This document shows positions 14,401 through 20,421 of a DNA stretch of 20,421 nucleotides, piece by piece. How positions within the stretch are numbered: the stretch's first letter is position 1; each line of letters begins with the position of its first letter. The stretch is from Patescibacteria group bacterium. Lineage in GTDB: Bacteria; Patescibacteriota; Patescibacteriia; WFTA01; S139-112. The notes beneath the pieces are model-generated. The model had not been told where the DNA came from. It saw only the letters and a program-made list of their open reading frames with translations, and did no database searches. A program made the translations under genes and the position numbers. The stretch spans positions 1 through 20,421 of the forward strand of contig WFTA01000042.1 of assembly GCA_015485715.1 (NCBI GenBank), given 5' to 3'.

Positions 14401-14814
14401 TTAATTATTATTTTCAATTTTTTGCTTTATTTGACTTAAAATACGCCTTGCACTCATATCAACCATATTATCATCAAAAGCAATCACAACACCTCCCAAA
14501 ACACTGCCATCAATTACAATATCCTTATTTATGTCCGAATAATCTATTTGCAATTTTTTCAAAAACATATTTATAATATCATCAACAAACTTATCATTCA
14601 GTTTTCTCGCTGCCCTTACTACAACATCTACTATTTTATATTCTTCTTTGTAAACCTGCCTTATGCTCCTTAAAATAAGGTTTATTTTTTTTATATCTCC
14701 TGTTCTTCGTAATAATTTCAAAAAATTATCTATTATTTCCTCATGTTTATTCTTTGGAACATCTTCCAGTGCTTCCAATAAAGCCTTGGCATAATGTCGC
14801 GGAGTATACTTCAT
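14401..14814 (-). CDS. atpH: F1Fo ATP synthase subunit delta (short form)
   Basis: Delta joins the peripheral stalk b subunits to the top of F1. At 137 aa it is well short of the usual 175-180 aa. The N-terminal start (KYTPRHYAKALLEALED) matches the helical domain that binds alpha. The C-terminal motif is kept as IDGSVLGGVVIAFDDNMVDMSARRIL. The loss is therefore in the middle of the N-terminal helical bundle and not at an end, and there is no frameshift. It starts one base after the atpF stop, which suggests translational coupling. No Shine-Dalgarno is visible. Confidence 0.85.
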   Translation of the reverse strand: MKYTPRHYAKALLEALEDVPKNKHEEIIDNFLKLLRRTGDIKKINLILRSIRQVYKEEYKIVDVVVRAARKLNDKFVDDIINMFLKKLQIDYSDINKDIVIDGSVLGGVVIAFDDNMVDMSARRILSQIKQKIENNN

Positions 14815-14815
14815 A

Positions 14816-15379
14816 TTAATTCTTTGAAGTTATTTTTTTAGTAATAAACTCTTGGATTGACTTTTTATCCATTTCTTCAGTCATCATCTCTTTTAGTACT
14901 TTTTCCACAACTACAAATACCATGTCTGAAATCTCTCTCCTTGCTTCTGCTATAGCCCTATTTTTGTCATCCTCTATCTTCTTTTTAGCATCTTCAACAA
15001 ATTTATCAGTTTCTGCCTTAGCTGCCTGAAGTATAATCTGTTTTTGCTTTTCTGCCTCATCTTTGGCTGATTCTATAATCTCATATGCTTCCTTTTTTGC
15101 TTCTTCTATTTTTTGAACAAACAATTTCTCAGCCTCTAATCTTTTCTGCTCTGCCTCTTGGGCATCTTTCAGTCCTTTTTCTATCTTTGAAGCACGCTCA
15201 TTTAGCTTCTTTACTAAAGGCTTATAAGCCCATTTCCATAAAATAAAAAGAACAATAGCAAAATTAACTATCTGGGCTATAAACAATTTCAAATTCAAAC
15301 CCAATACACTTATAGGGCTCTCGCTTGCAACTGCTTCTGCTGCATTTTCAGCAGCAAGTGCTATGCTTATAAAATCCAT
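14816..15379 (-). CDS. atpF: F1Fo ATP synthase subunit b
   Basis: The peripheral-stalk (stator) subunit anchored in the membrane. It is 187 aa. A single transmembrane helix is at about 30-50 (KLFIAQIVNFAIVLFILWKW), with the conserved YKPLVKKLNERASKIEKGL that follows the membrane exit. A long charged coiled coil rich in Glu, Lys and Ala then runs to about residue 165. The first 25 residues before the helix are unusually long for b and mildly hydrophobic, so they could be periplasmic. The start is 3 bp from the atpE stop, and the end is one base from the atpH start. Confidence 0.93.
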   Translation of the reverse strand: MDFISIALAAENAAEAVASESPISVLGLNLKLFIAQIVNFAIVLFILWKWAYKPLVKKLNERASKIEKGLKDAQEAEQKRLEAEKLFVQKIEEAKKEAYEIIESAKDEAEKQKQIILQAAKAETDKFVEDAKKKIEDDKNRAIAEARREISDMVFVVVEKVLKEMMTEEMDKKSIQEFITKKITSKN

Positions 15380-15382
15380 ATA

Positions 15383-15601
15383 CTATAGTGTAAATACAAC
15401 TACCAAAGAATAAATGGCAATAGCTTCAGCAAATGCTGCGCCCAAAAGCATTGGAACAAAGAGTTTTCCTGCTGCTTCTGGGTTTCTGCCAATAGATTCC
15501 ATGGCCTTGGCAACGAGTTTTCCTATTGCAATTGCCGGGAACATACCCCCAATTGCCATAGTTAAACCTTTAACTATTATTCTTACTACTTCTGCCTCCA
15601 T
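15383..15601 (-). CDS. atpE: F1Fo ATP synthase subunit c (proton type)
   Basis: The c-ring subunit, 72 aa, two transmembrane helices joined by the polar loop Arg39-Asn40-Pro41. The ion-binding carboxylate is Glu59, in AAFAEAIAIYSLVV. The sodium-type c subunits have Gln in helix 1 and Glu-Ser in helix 2. Here helix 1 has PAIAIG and helix 2 Glu-Ala, which points to proton coupling. A GGAG lies 11 nt before the ATG, next to a 7-bp hairpin at 15616-15634; it is one of the few genes here with a Shine-Dalgarno-like site. That fits the need for many c copies per enzyme. Confidence 0.95.
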   Translation of the reverse strand: MEAEVVRIIVKGLTMAIGGMFPAIAIGKLVAKAMESIGRNPEAAGKLFVPMLLGAAFAEAIAIYSLVVVFTL

Positions 15602-15615
15602 ATATCTTATCTCTC

Positions 15616-15634
15616 CAGCCAGTTTGTCTGGCTG
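15616..15634 (-). promoter_or_regulatory. Hairpin next to the atpE ribosome binding site
   Basis: CAGCCAG (15616-15622) and CTGGCTG (15628-15634) form a 7-bp stem with a 5-base loop. On the minus strand the stem ends on the GGAG (15613-15616) that precedes atpE. No U-tract follows, so it is not a terminator. It may tune translation of subunit c or stabilise the RNA after processing. Confidence 0.4.
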
Positions 15635-15698
15635 AAATTAATTTTAATTAACTTAATTTAATGTAACAAAAATATCATAAAAATCAACCTTTTAATTC

Positions 15699-16502
15699 CT
15701 AATGGTGCTCACTGGTTGCTATTTCTGCAAACACCAGCACCAAAACTGCAAAAATGGTAGCTTGAATAAATCCAACCAATAACTCTAAAAACATAAATGG
15801 TAACGGCACTAAAAACGCAATCAACGACCCAATCACTGTCAAAAGAACCTCTCCTGCAAACACATTTCCAAACAACCTTAAAGAGAGAGAAATGGTTTTT
15901 GCTACTTCAGAAAATACTTCTATCAATCCAACAAAAAATTGAATTATAGCTACGAAAATATTAACTGGATTGAATGTTTTGATAGCAGACCATATCCCTC
16001 CAAGATTTATAAATTTATTCAAATGTTTGAAAATCCCAATTGCTGTAATGCCGAAAAAATGAGTTGCAAGTACTCCTACAAGAGACAGGGCCAATGTCGT
16101 GTTTAAATCAGATGTTGCCGGCCTTAAAAGCGGTACAAAAACTTTCTTACCTTCTTCCAATTCCCAAATTCCTATAGATCCCGTACCCGGAAGCTGGCTA
16201 AGCCAGTTAGAAAGCAAAATAAATATAAATAGAGTGCCTACCAAAGGGAAAAACCTTTCACTCTTTTTTCTATTATGAGTAATGGTATCCATAAAGTTTA
16301 ACATCCACTCTATTACCATTTCAGCAAAATTTTGCAGCCCCCTTGGTACATCAGAATATTTTTTCCTCAAAACCCATGCGATGATAATTAAAAAAACAGC
16401 AGCAATCCATGTATTTATCATAGAATTTGTAACAGGAAGTGCTCCTATCTTGAAAATTGATTCAGCTGCCAGACTTACTCCCAACATATTACTTATTATC
16501 AT
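15699..16502 (-). CDS. atpB: F1Fo ATP synthase subunit a
   Basis: The membrane stator subunit that forms the two proton half-channels beside the c ring. The length is 267 aa, with about five to six hydrophobic segments (for example 33-46, 88-100, 136-156, 180-198, 219-240, 243-260). The essential arginine is Arg209 in LSLRLFGNVFAGE. The helix 5 partner region is FIQATIFAVLVLVF. It ends IATSEHH. The start ATG lies 14 bp inside the end of the atpI/Z gene; a second in-frame ATG five codons later (16485-16487) is also possible. It is followed by 97 bp and the atpE hairpin. Confidence 0.95.
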   Translation of the reverse strand: MIISNMLGVSLAAESIFKIGALPVTNSMINTWIAAVFLIIIAWVLRKKYSDVPRGLQNFAEMVIEWMLNFMDTITHNRKKSERFFPLVGTLFIFILLSNWLSQLPGTGSIGIWELEEGKKVFVPLLRPATSDLNTTLALSLVGVLATHFFGITAIGIFKHLNKFINLGGIWSAIKTFNPVNIFVAIIQFFVGLIEVFSEVAKTISLSLRLFGNVFAGEVLLTVIGSLIAFLVPLPFMFLELLVGFIQATIFAVLVLVFAEIATSEHH

Positions 16503-16782
16503 TATTTATATTTTCCTTGCTTAATCTATCTATTCTATCATATATATCCCAAGCTCGTCTATATACTATCCATATTCCTATACCTATACCTACTGCTCCT
16601 CCAAGTAAAGTAAATACAAATGGATATTCATAAGTCTTGTCAATATACCTTCCCAACAAAGTAAAAATAACTACTGGTATAGCAATAGTCCATGCAACCT
16701 CAGTAAATATAGACAAAGCCAAGATTGTCTCCTTCTCGTATCTGTATTTCTTCATAACATTTTTTATGTTCCAGAATTTCAT
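16489..16782 (-). CDS. AtpI/AtpZ-like small membrane protein, first gene of the ATP synthase operon
   Basis: Two hydrophobic segments, about ALSIFTEVAWTIAIPVVIFTLLG and FVFTLLGGAVGIGIGIWIVY, separated by RYIDKTYEYP and followed by a basic/acidic tail. That shape, and its place just before atpB, matches the AtpI/AtpZ family, thought to help assemble the c ring or handle Mg2+/Ca2+. The function of such proteins is not settled. The start is uncertain: a GTG at 16801-16803 lies inside a hairpin and is unlikely, so I chose the ATG at 16780-16782. The ATG at 16753-16755 (MKKYRYEK) is as plausible and gives a more typical N-terminus. No Shine-Dalgarno decides it. Confidence 0.75.
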   Translation of the reverse strand: MKFWNIKNVMKKYRYEKETILALSIFTEVAWTIAIPVVIFTLLGRYIDKTYEYPFVFTLLGGAVGIGIGIWIVYRRAWDIYDRIDRLSKENINNDNK

Positions 16783-16795
16783 ATGCACGATATAT

Positions 16796-16812
16796 CCCGA
16801 CACAATGTCGGG
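16796..16812 (-). promoter_or_regulatory. Leader hairpin of the ATP synthase operon
   Basis: CCCGACA (16796-16802) and TGTCGGG (16806-16812) form a 7-bp perfect stem with a 3-base loop. It would lie about 85-100 nt into the leader RNA, ending about 13 nt before the chosen ATG. No U-tract follows on the minus strand, so it is not a terminator. It could influence translation of the first gene. Confidence 0.4.
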
Positions 16813-16901
16813 AATTTTAAAAATATAGAAATAAAAAATGAGCCTTTTTTCTAATTCCAGCTATATTTAAACTACTGCCACCTCATACAGGCTCCATGTC
16901 T

Positions 16902-16930
16902 ATAATAATACATTTTAAGCCATAAATCAA
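16902..16930 (-). promoter_or_regulatory. ATP synthase operon promoter
   Basis: On the minus strand TTGATT (16930 to 16925), 17 bp, TATTAT (16907 to 16902). Transcription would start near 16895, giving a leader of about 110-140 nt. Seven bases upstream of the -35 lies ATTTCCACA (16938-16946), 7 of 9 bases matching a DnaA box. This promoter sits only 20 bp downstream of the rmuC stop. Confidence 0.5.
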
Positions 16931-16950
16931 TACCCTCTGTGGAAATCTCA

Positions 16951-17988
16951 TCACTCGTTTAAATCAGGCTTTTCCAAAAGGTCAGGCTCTACAGAAGAAG
17001 AAGATCCTGTAATTTTAGCAATATCTTTATCAATCTTTCCAAATTCTTTATAAGCCTGATTATATGATGTAACTGTTGATTTTAAGCTGTTTCCTATTTT
17101 TTTCATATAATTGTCAAAATTTAGGATATGAACAGATAATTTTTCTATATTCTTTCTTATTTCTTGAGCCGACTCTTCTATAGCCATAGCCCTTAAGCCT
17201 TGCAAAACAGTCTGGAGATATGCATAGAAAGAATTAGGCGAGACTATAAGGACTTTTTTAGAAAATGCATATTCAAGTAAATCTCTGGTAGACACTCTTA
17301 TTGCTCCAATTTGGCTTACCATCAGATCATAATATATGCCTTCTGCAGGTATAAACATAAAAACAAAATCAAAAGTGTTTTCTGAAGGTCTTATGTACTT
17401 TGAACATTCATCTATTCTCTGCTTCAAATCTCTTTTGAATGATGCTTCCAGTTGTTTTCTCTTTGTCTCGTCTTCTTCCTGTAAAAGCCTGTTGTAATTT
17501 TCAAGTGAAAATTTAGAGTCAATAGGTATGATTTTGTCTCCAATAAATATAACAGCATCCACTATCTCACCATCTGAGAACTTATACTGCATTTTATAGT
17601 TTTTAGGTGGAAGAACATTGGCAAGCAGTGTCTCCAGATAATACTCGCCCAGCACACCTCTATGCTTGGGGTTGGTCAAAACCTGTTGAAGATTTTGAAG
17701 CTGCTCTGTGAAATTTATAATCTGCCTGTTTGTTGCCTCCAGTCTCTCAAGTTTACTGGTTACATCAGTTATAGCTTGCAGTGATCTGGATGCCTCTTTT
17801 TGGACAAACTCCAGATTTTTGCTTGAGCTGTCTAAAACTTCTTTTTTTATATTTTCTACATTTGCCTTAATCTCCTCAAGCATTTTCTCATACACAAACT
17901 CAGTCTTCTTGGTTTTAAGAATAAAAACAATCAAAATACCCACAACAGCCAAAAAAAGCACACCAAATACAATCAAAACAATTTCCAT
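16951..17988 (-). CDS. rmuC: RmuC-family protein (DNA recombination / rearrangement limiting)
   Basis: RmuC proteins limit DNA rearrangements at inverted repeats in E. coli; the enzyme activity is not established. This protein is 345 aa, shorter than E. coli RmuC (about 475 aa). It has an N-terminal membrane anchor (about 2-24), a coiled coil (about 30-110) rich in Glu, Lys and Gln, and then the conserved domain: GVLGEYYLETLLANVLPP, IIPIDSKFSLENY, FVFMFIPAEGIYYDL and VLIVSPNSFYAYLQTV. It ends with a Ser-rich tail. Its own extended -10 promoter lies about 25 bp upstream. It is not obviously cotranscribed with the ATP synthase operon, which has its own promoter after it. Confidence 0.9.
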   Translation of the reverse strand: MEIVLIVFGVLFLAVVGILIVFILKTKKTEFVYEKMLEEIKANVENIKKEVLDSSSKNLEFVQKEASRSLQAITDVTSKLERLEATNRQIINFTEQLQNLQQVLTNPKHRGVLGEYYLETLLANVLPPKNYKMQYKFSDGEIVDAVIFIGDKIIPIDSKFSLENYNRLLQEEDETKRKQLEASFKRDLKQRIDECSKYIRPSENTFDFVFMFIPAEGIYYDLMVSQIGAIRVSTRDLLEYAFSKKVLIVSPNSFYAYLQTVLQGLRAMAIEESAQEIRKNIEKLSVHILNFDNYMKKIGNSLKSTVTSYNQAYKEFGKIDKDIAKITGSSSSVEPDLLEKPDLNE

Positions 17989-18012
17989 ACAATAAAAATA
18001 AATTCTCTTTTG

Positions 18013-18021
18013 ATTATATCA
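18013..18021 (-). promoter_or_regulatory. Extended -10 promoter of rmuC
   Basis: TGATATAAT on the minus strand is a TGn extended -10 with a perfect TATAAT (18018 to 18013). The -35 region 17 bp upstream is poor, as is usual for extended -10 promoters. Transcription would start near 18006, giving an 18-nt leader. Confidence 0.45.
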
Positions 18022-18055
18022 CAAACAAAGAAAAAATAAATCAAGTAAAACGCTG

Positions 18056-18126
18056 TCGGGGCGCCGGGAATCGAACCCGGGCTACAGGCACCCCATGCCC
18101 GCGGACTACCATTATCCTACGCCCCG
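18056..18126 (-). tRNA. tRNA-Pro (anticodon GGG)
   Basis: The 71-nt cloverleaf folds well on the minus strand. Acceptor arms are CGGGGCG and CGCCCCG; the D stem GGAT/GTCC closes on a T-G pair. The anticodon stem CGGGC/GCCTG encloses the loop ATGGGGT, so the anticodon is GGG, reading CCC and CCU proline codons. A four-base variable loop and the T arm CCGGG TTCGATT CCCGG follow, with discriminator A. G37 follows the anticodon, the usual m1G37 position of tRNA-Pro. CCA is not encoded: the next bases are CAG, so CCA must be added by a nucleotidyltransferase. Confidence 0.93.
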
Positions 18127-18200
18127 ATTGGCTAAAATCTTTTTGGGCTCAATATATCCCTTGTGAATTTTTAAAAAACGCTTTATATCAAACTTACTTT

Positions 18201-18512
18201 TTAGTCAGTTATAGATCTCCCCTTATTTCTATCATTATAAATATAAATCCCATAAGGCAGTCCAAATCCATCTCCGTTTACATCATGAAATCGTGCTCCA
18301 CCATTTCGAACACACCTTATAAATTTACGCTCTAAATAATGTATAAAAACTTCCATTGGAATGTTTCTTATAACATTCCCATCTTTATCACATAAAACAG
18401 CATATCCATTTAAAAAATATTTTATGCGCGCCCCTCTTTCCAATTCTGATAAAATAAAATCACCTTGCAACTCTGAACCGAGAGATGATTGTGATTCAAC
18501 AGCATTATACAT
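18201..18512 (-). CDS. Hypothetical protein of unknown function, downstream of mutM
   Basis: I do not recognise this 103-aa protein. It is soluble and charged, with no membrane segment or signal peptide. Its C-terminal half has LCDKDGNVIRNIPMEVFIHYLERKF and RFHDVNGDGFGLPYGIYIYNDRN; the DVNGDG piece looks like a calcium-binding loop but has no partner helix, so I do not call it an EF-hand. The start at 18510-18512 is chosen because AGGAGG lies 10 bp upstream, the best Shine-Dalgarno in the window. It falls across the mutM stop (18518-18520). A start 10 codons earlier is possible but would overlap mutM. It probably shares the mutM transcript. Confidence 0.7.
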   Translation of the reverse strand: MYNAVESQSSLGSELQGDFILSELERGARIKYFLNGYAVLCDKDGNVIRNIPMEVFIHYLERKFIRCVRNGGARFHDVNGDGFGLPYGIYIYNDRNKGRSITD

Positions 18513-18517
18513 AAGCT

Positions 18518-19345
18518 TTAAACCTCCTGACACCTTGGACAATAAAATATGCTTCTGCCGCTTAGTTTTGACCTTTTAATTTCGGATTTTTTGCATATTA
18601 TACACATTTTTCCTTCTCTTCCATATCCTTTCAGCTCTTTTTCAAATCTGCCTTTTCTGCCGTATATATCCACAAAATCACGCATTGATGTTCCTCCTAA
18701 TTTTATAGCTGATTTTAGGATTTTTTGCAATACATAGTGAAGTTTTCTGAGTTTTACTGATGAAGTATCAGATACTCTGCTTAAAGGGTGGATCTTTGCA
18801 AGATACAAAGCTTCGTTGGCATAGATATTGCCTATACCTGAGATTATACTTTGATCTGTCAAAATATTATAAATCCTTTTCCCGGTATATTTGTATAAAA
18901 TATTTATAAATTCATCTACACCTATCTCAAGTGTGTCATATCCCGCAGCCTCTTTCAACTTTTTATACTCCTCTGTATCTAAAAATTTTACCCATCCAAA
19001 TCTGCGCACATCTGAAAAATAAAGCTTATCTCTATCTGAAAGCTCAAAACAAAGCACAGTGTACTTATCAGGATATTGGCTCTTTTCCCCTTCGTCCACA
19101 TATATCAGTCTGCCTGTCATCTTCAAGTGTATAGCTATATAACCTTTTCCTATATCTATACATATTATTTTTGCTACACGGCTTACATTTTTTATACTCT
19201 TTCCTGAGATCAGCTTGATAAATTTTGATTTTACCACACTATCCAAAACAGAACTTTTATAGACACTAACTTTACTTATCTTTTTACCTTTTATTTTCCT
19301 TCTCAATTGCTTGACAATATTTTCAACTTCTGGAAGCTCCGGCAT
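18518..19345 (-). CDS. mutM: Formamidopyrimidine-DNA glycosylase (Fpg/MutM)
   Basis: Excises oxidised purines (8-oxoguanine, FapyG) and nicks the abasic site by beta/delta elimination. The length of 275 aa is normal. Pro2 and Glu3 at the mature N-terminus (MPELPEVENI) are the catalytic residues, and Lys59 (SRVAKII) matches the conserved Lys57. HLKMTGRL and SGIGNIYANEALY are family signatures. The C-terminal zinc finger has Cys248, Cys251, Cys269 and Cys272. It starts 5 bp after the restriction endonuclease gene, so it is probably translated from the same message. Endonuclease VIII (Nei) is the near relative; YGREGKMC and GGTSMRDF favour Fpg. Confidence 0.95.
   Translation of the reverse strand: MPELPEVENIVKQLRRKIKGKKISKVSVYKSSVLDSVVKSKFIKLISGKSIKNVSRVAKIICIDIGKGYIAIHLKMTGRLIYVDEGEKSQYPDKYTVLCFELSDRDKLYFSDVRRFGWVKFLDTEEYKKLKEAAGYDTLEIGVDEFINILYKYTGKRIYNILTDQSIISGIGNIYANEALYLAKIHPLSRVSDTSSVKLRKLHYVLQKILKSAIKLGGTSMRDFVDIYGRKGRFEKELKGYGREGKMCIICKKSEIKRSKLSGRSIFYCPRCQEV
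18521..18528 (-). promoter_or_regulatory. Shine-Dalgarno AGGAGG of the 103-aa hypothetical gene
   Basis: AGGAGG within the last codons of mutM, 10 bp before the ATG at 18512. It is the only full-consensus Shine-Dalgarno found at any gene start in this window and decides the start of that gene. Confidence 0.65.
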
Positions 19346-19350
19346 AAAAA

Positions 19351-20271
19351 CTATCTAATTAAAAATTCTAATACACCCCTTTCCAACATAGTTAAATTAA
19401 AAAGGTAATCATTATGATCGAAGGTTTCCCGCAACGGTTTTGTTGTTGTTTTCCACCCAAATCCATCTGTAATCCAGATAAATTTATACTTTCCACTCAA
19501 TACATCAAATAAATTTCTATATTCTCCTGCGGTAGATTTTAGTTTTGATCCACCACCGCCATAAAAATTTGTTTCAATAATAAATAATTCCTTTCTATTA
19601 TCTATTACAAAATCATAACGACGGGATGATTTATCAACTGGCACATCATAACCCAATTCATGTTTAATTTTTTCAGCATTCGCTTCTTTTAAATATCTAA
19701 AATTATTCTTCTCGCAAACATCTTTGATAAACACTTCCACTATATTTTCCATTGCGTGTCCGCCACGATTTTTGCGTCCGTTGCTATCAAGCCCAGCCTC
19801 AACACCAATCATATAATCAACAAGATTCTTTATTTTCTTACTTACAATTAAATCCTTTAATCCAGTTTCTTTTACAAAAGTTAAATATTTTTCTATATCT
19901 TCATAGGTTATATCTTTCTTTGTAAAATCGTAATCCTCGTAAACCAGCTTTTTATTTTTGTAATCCACCAAAATTTTAAATTTCTTTTTGTTAGATCCAT
20001 CCCTTACCACCAAAGCAGGAATGACTTTAACAATATTAGGATTTTCTTTAAGCAAAAATTTAAATTCTTCGTCAAAATTATCTTTTCCTATCAAGTAGTT
20101 AAAAGTATTAAGAGCAAGTTCAATTTGTTTCGTATTTTTTAGAACTTTTTCCCAATTAACAAAATAGGACCAAAGGGTATTGCTTGGTTTTAAAGTGGAA
20201 ATAAGATAATCAAAAACTTGATCATCAGTTTTGCATTTTAAAATGTCTTTGTAGAAAGATAAAAATTTCAT
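19351..20271 (-). CDS. DpnII-family type II restriction endonuclease (predicted GATC)
   Basis: A 306-aa protein with the hallmarks of the DpnII/MboI endonuclease family, which cuts unmethylated GATC. GLDSNGRKNRGGHAMENIVE is at 160-179. The catalytic PD-(D/E)xK variant appears as RRYDFVID (Asp220) then IIETNFYGGGGSKLKSTAGEYRNL (Glu233 and Asn235 in place of Lys). Recognition of GATC is inferred from the family. The N-terminal part (1-150) is less conserved. The gene starts 7 bp after the partial gene at the right edge and ends 5 bp before mutM. No methyltransferase is in the window, yet GATC sites are common in it (for example 392-395, 567-570, 19416-19419). A cognate enzyme is therefore expected nearby. 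Confidence 0.85.
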   Translation of the reverse strand: MKFLSFYKDILKCKTDDQVFDYLISTLKPSNTLWSYFVNWEKVLKNTKQIELALNTFNYLIGKDNFDEEFKFLLKENPNIVKVIPALVVRDGSNKKKFKILVDYKNKKLVYEDYDFTKKDITYEDIEKYLTFVKETGLKDLIVSKKIKNLVDYMIGVEAGLDSNGRKNRGGHAMENIVEVFIKDVCEKNNFRYLKEANAEKIKHELGYDVPVDKSSRRYDFVIDNRKELFIIETNFYGGGGSKLKSTAGEYRNLFDVLSGKYKFIWITDGFGWKTTTKPLRETFDHNDYLFNLTMLERGVLEFLIR

Positions 20272-20278
20272 ATCTAAC

Positions 20279-20421
20279 CTATTTAAGTTGCCAAACCGCC
20301 CATGCTTTTTCTGCTAGTTCTTTGCTTCTATCTTCTATATCTTCCCTGCTCCACTGATAATTAAGCTTCTCTAATTTTTGAACTAATTCTTCAACAATAT
20401 TAAGTTCAGATTTCTTATACA
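20279..20421 (-). CDS. C-terminus of an unidentified protein, cut by the window edge
   Basis: An open frame of 46 codons plus stop continues past the right edge. It is helical and charged and contains KLNYQWSREDIEDRSKELAE and KAWAVWQLK at the end. The pattern of W, I, R, LA and W in the last 25 residues resembles the C-terminus of DUF262/DUF1524 (GmrSD-like) proteins, but the fragment is too short to be sure. It is 7 bp upstream of the restriction endonuclease and in the same direction, so it belongs to the same operon. It does not look like the C-terminus of a DNA adenine methyltransferase, but I cannot exclude it. Confidence 0.6.
   Translation of the reverse strand, partial: YKKSELNIVEELVQKLEKLNYQWSREDIEDRSKELAEKAWAVWQLK

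Noticed and set aside
16489..16803. GTG start at 16801-16803 for the AtpI/AtpZ-like gene
   Set aside because: It lies inside a 7-bp hairpin, has no Shine-Dalgarno, and adds residues not seen in the family; a downstream ATG fits better.
18121..18200. A promoter for the tRNA-Pro gene
   Set aside because: A TATATT is present but no acceptable -35 at 16-18 bp, so I do not call it.

Overview
The window is AT-rich bacterial DNA with densely packed genes, nearly all on the minus strand. Standard code 11 fits: TGA ends the peptidase and RmuC genes at sensible lengths. Most starts have no visible Shine-Dalgarno sequence. Several proteins are short forms: an ATP synthase delta subunit of 137 aa, a carbonic-anhydrase-like protein of 121 aa, and an AtpI/AtpZ-type protein of about 97 aa. 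Together with intergenic DNA built from TTTTCAA/TTGAAAA words, this suggests a small-genome Patescibacteria/CPR-type bacterium. That assignment is inference; there is no rRNA marker here.

Right end (about 18.2-20.4 kb, read leftward): the C-terminus of an unidentified protein, a DpnII-family restriction endonuclease, MutM/Fpg DNA glycosylase, and a 103-aa protein of unknown function. The spacing is 7, 5 and 5 bp, so they could be one transcript. A tRNA-Pro(GGG) and rmuC follow, the latter with its own extended -10 promoter.

Centre (9.1-16.9 kb): a complete F1Fo ATP synthase operon in the order atpI/Z, atpB, atpE, atpF, atpH, atpA, atpG, atpD, atpC. It runs from a recognisable promoter at about 16.9 kb. 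A 410-bp non-coding block holding a long inverted repeat separates atpD from atpC. A small beta-carbonic-anhydrase-like gene follows atpC. The c subunit has a proton-type site. The gamma subunit carries a run of eight asparagines.

Left part (0-8.9 kb): a PreP-type M16C zinc peptidase, glycyl-tRNA synthetase, a plus-strand CMP-kinase-like P-loop kinase (the only plus-strand gene), ribose-5-phosphate isomerase B, and a UvrD/PcrA-like helicase fused to a Cas4/AddB-like Fe-S nuclease domain. The divergent region between rpiB and the kinase holds a perfect DnaA box, a strong promoter, and two UUCG-capped hairpins ending in a U-tract. A near copy of the DnaA-box/promoter module faces outward at the left edge.

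Most worth a second look: the duplicated DnaA-box/promoter module, the promoter-proximal twin-hairpin terminator ahead of the kinase, the inverted-repeat element inside the ATP synthase operon, and the restriction gene whose methyltransferase is not in view.
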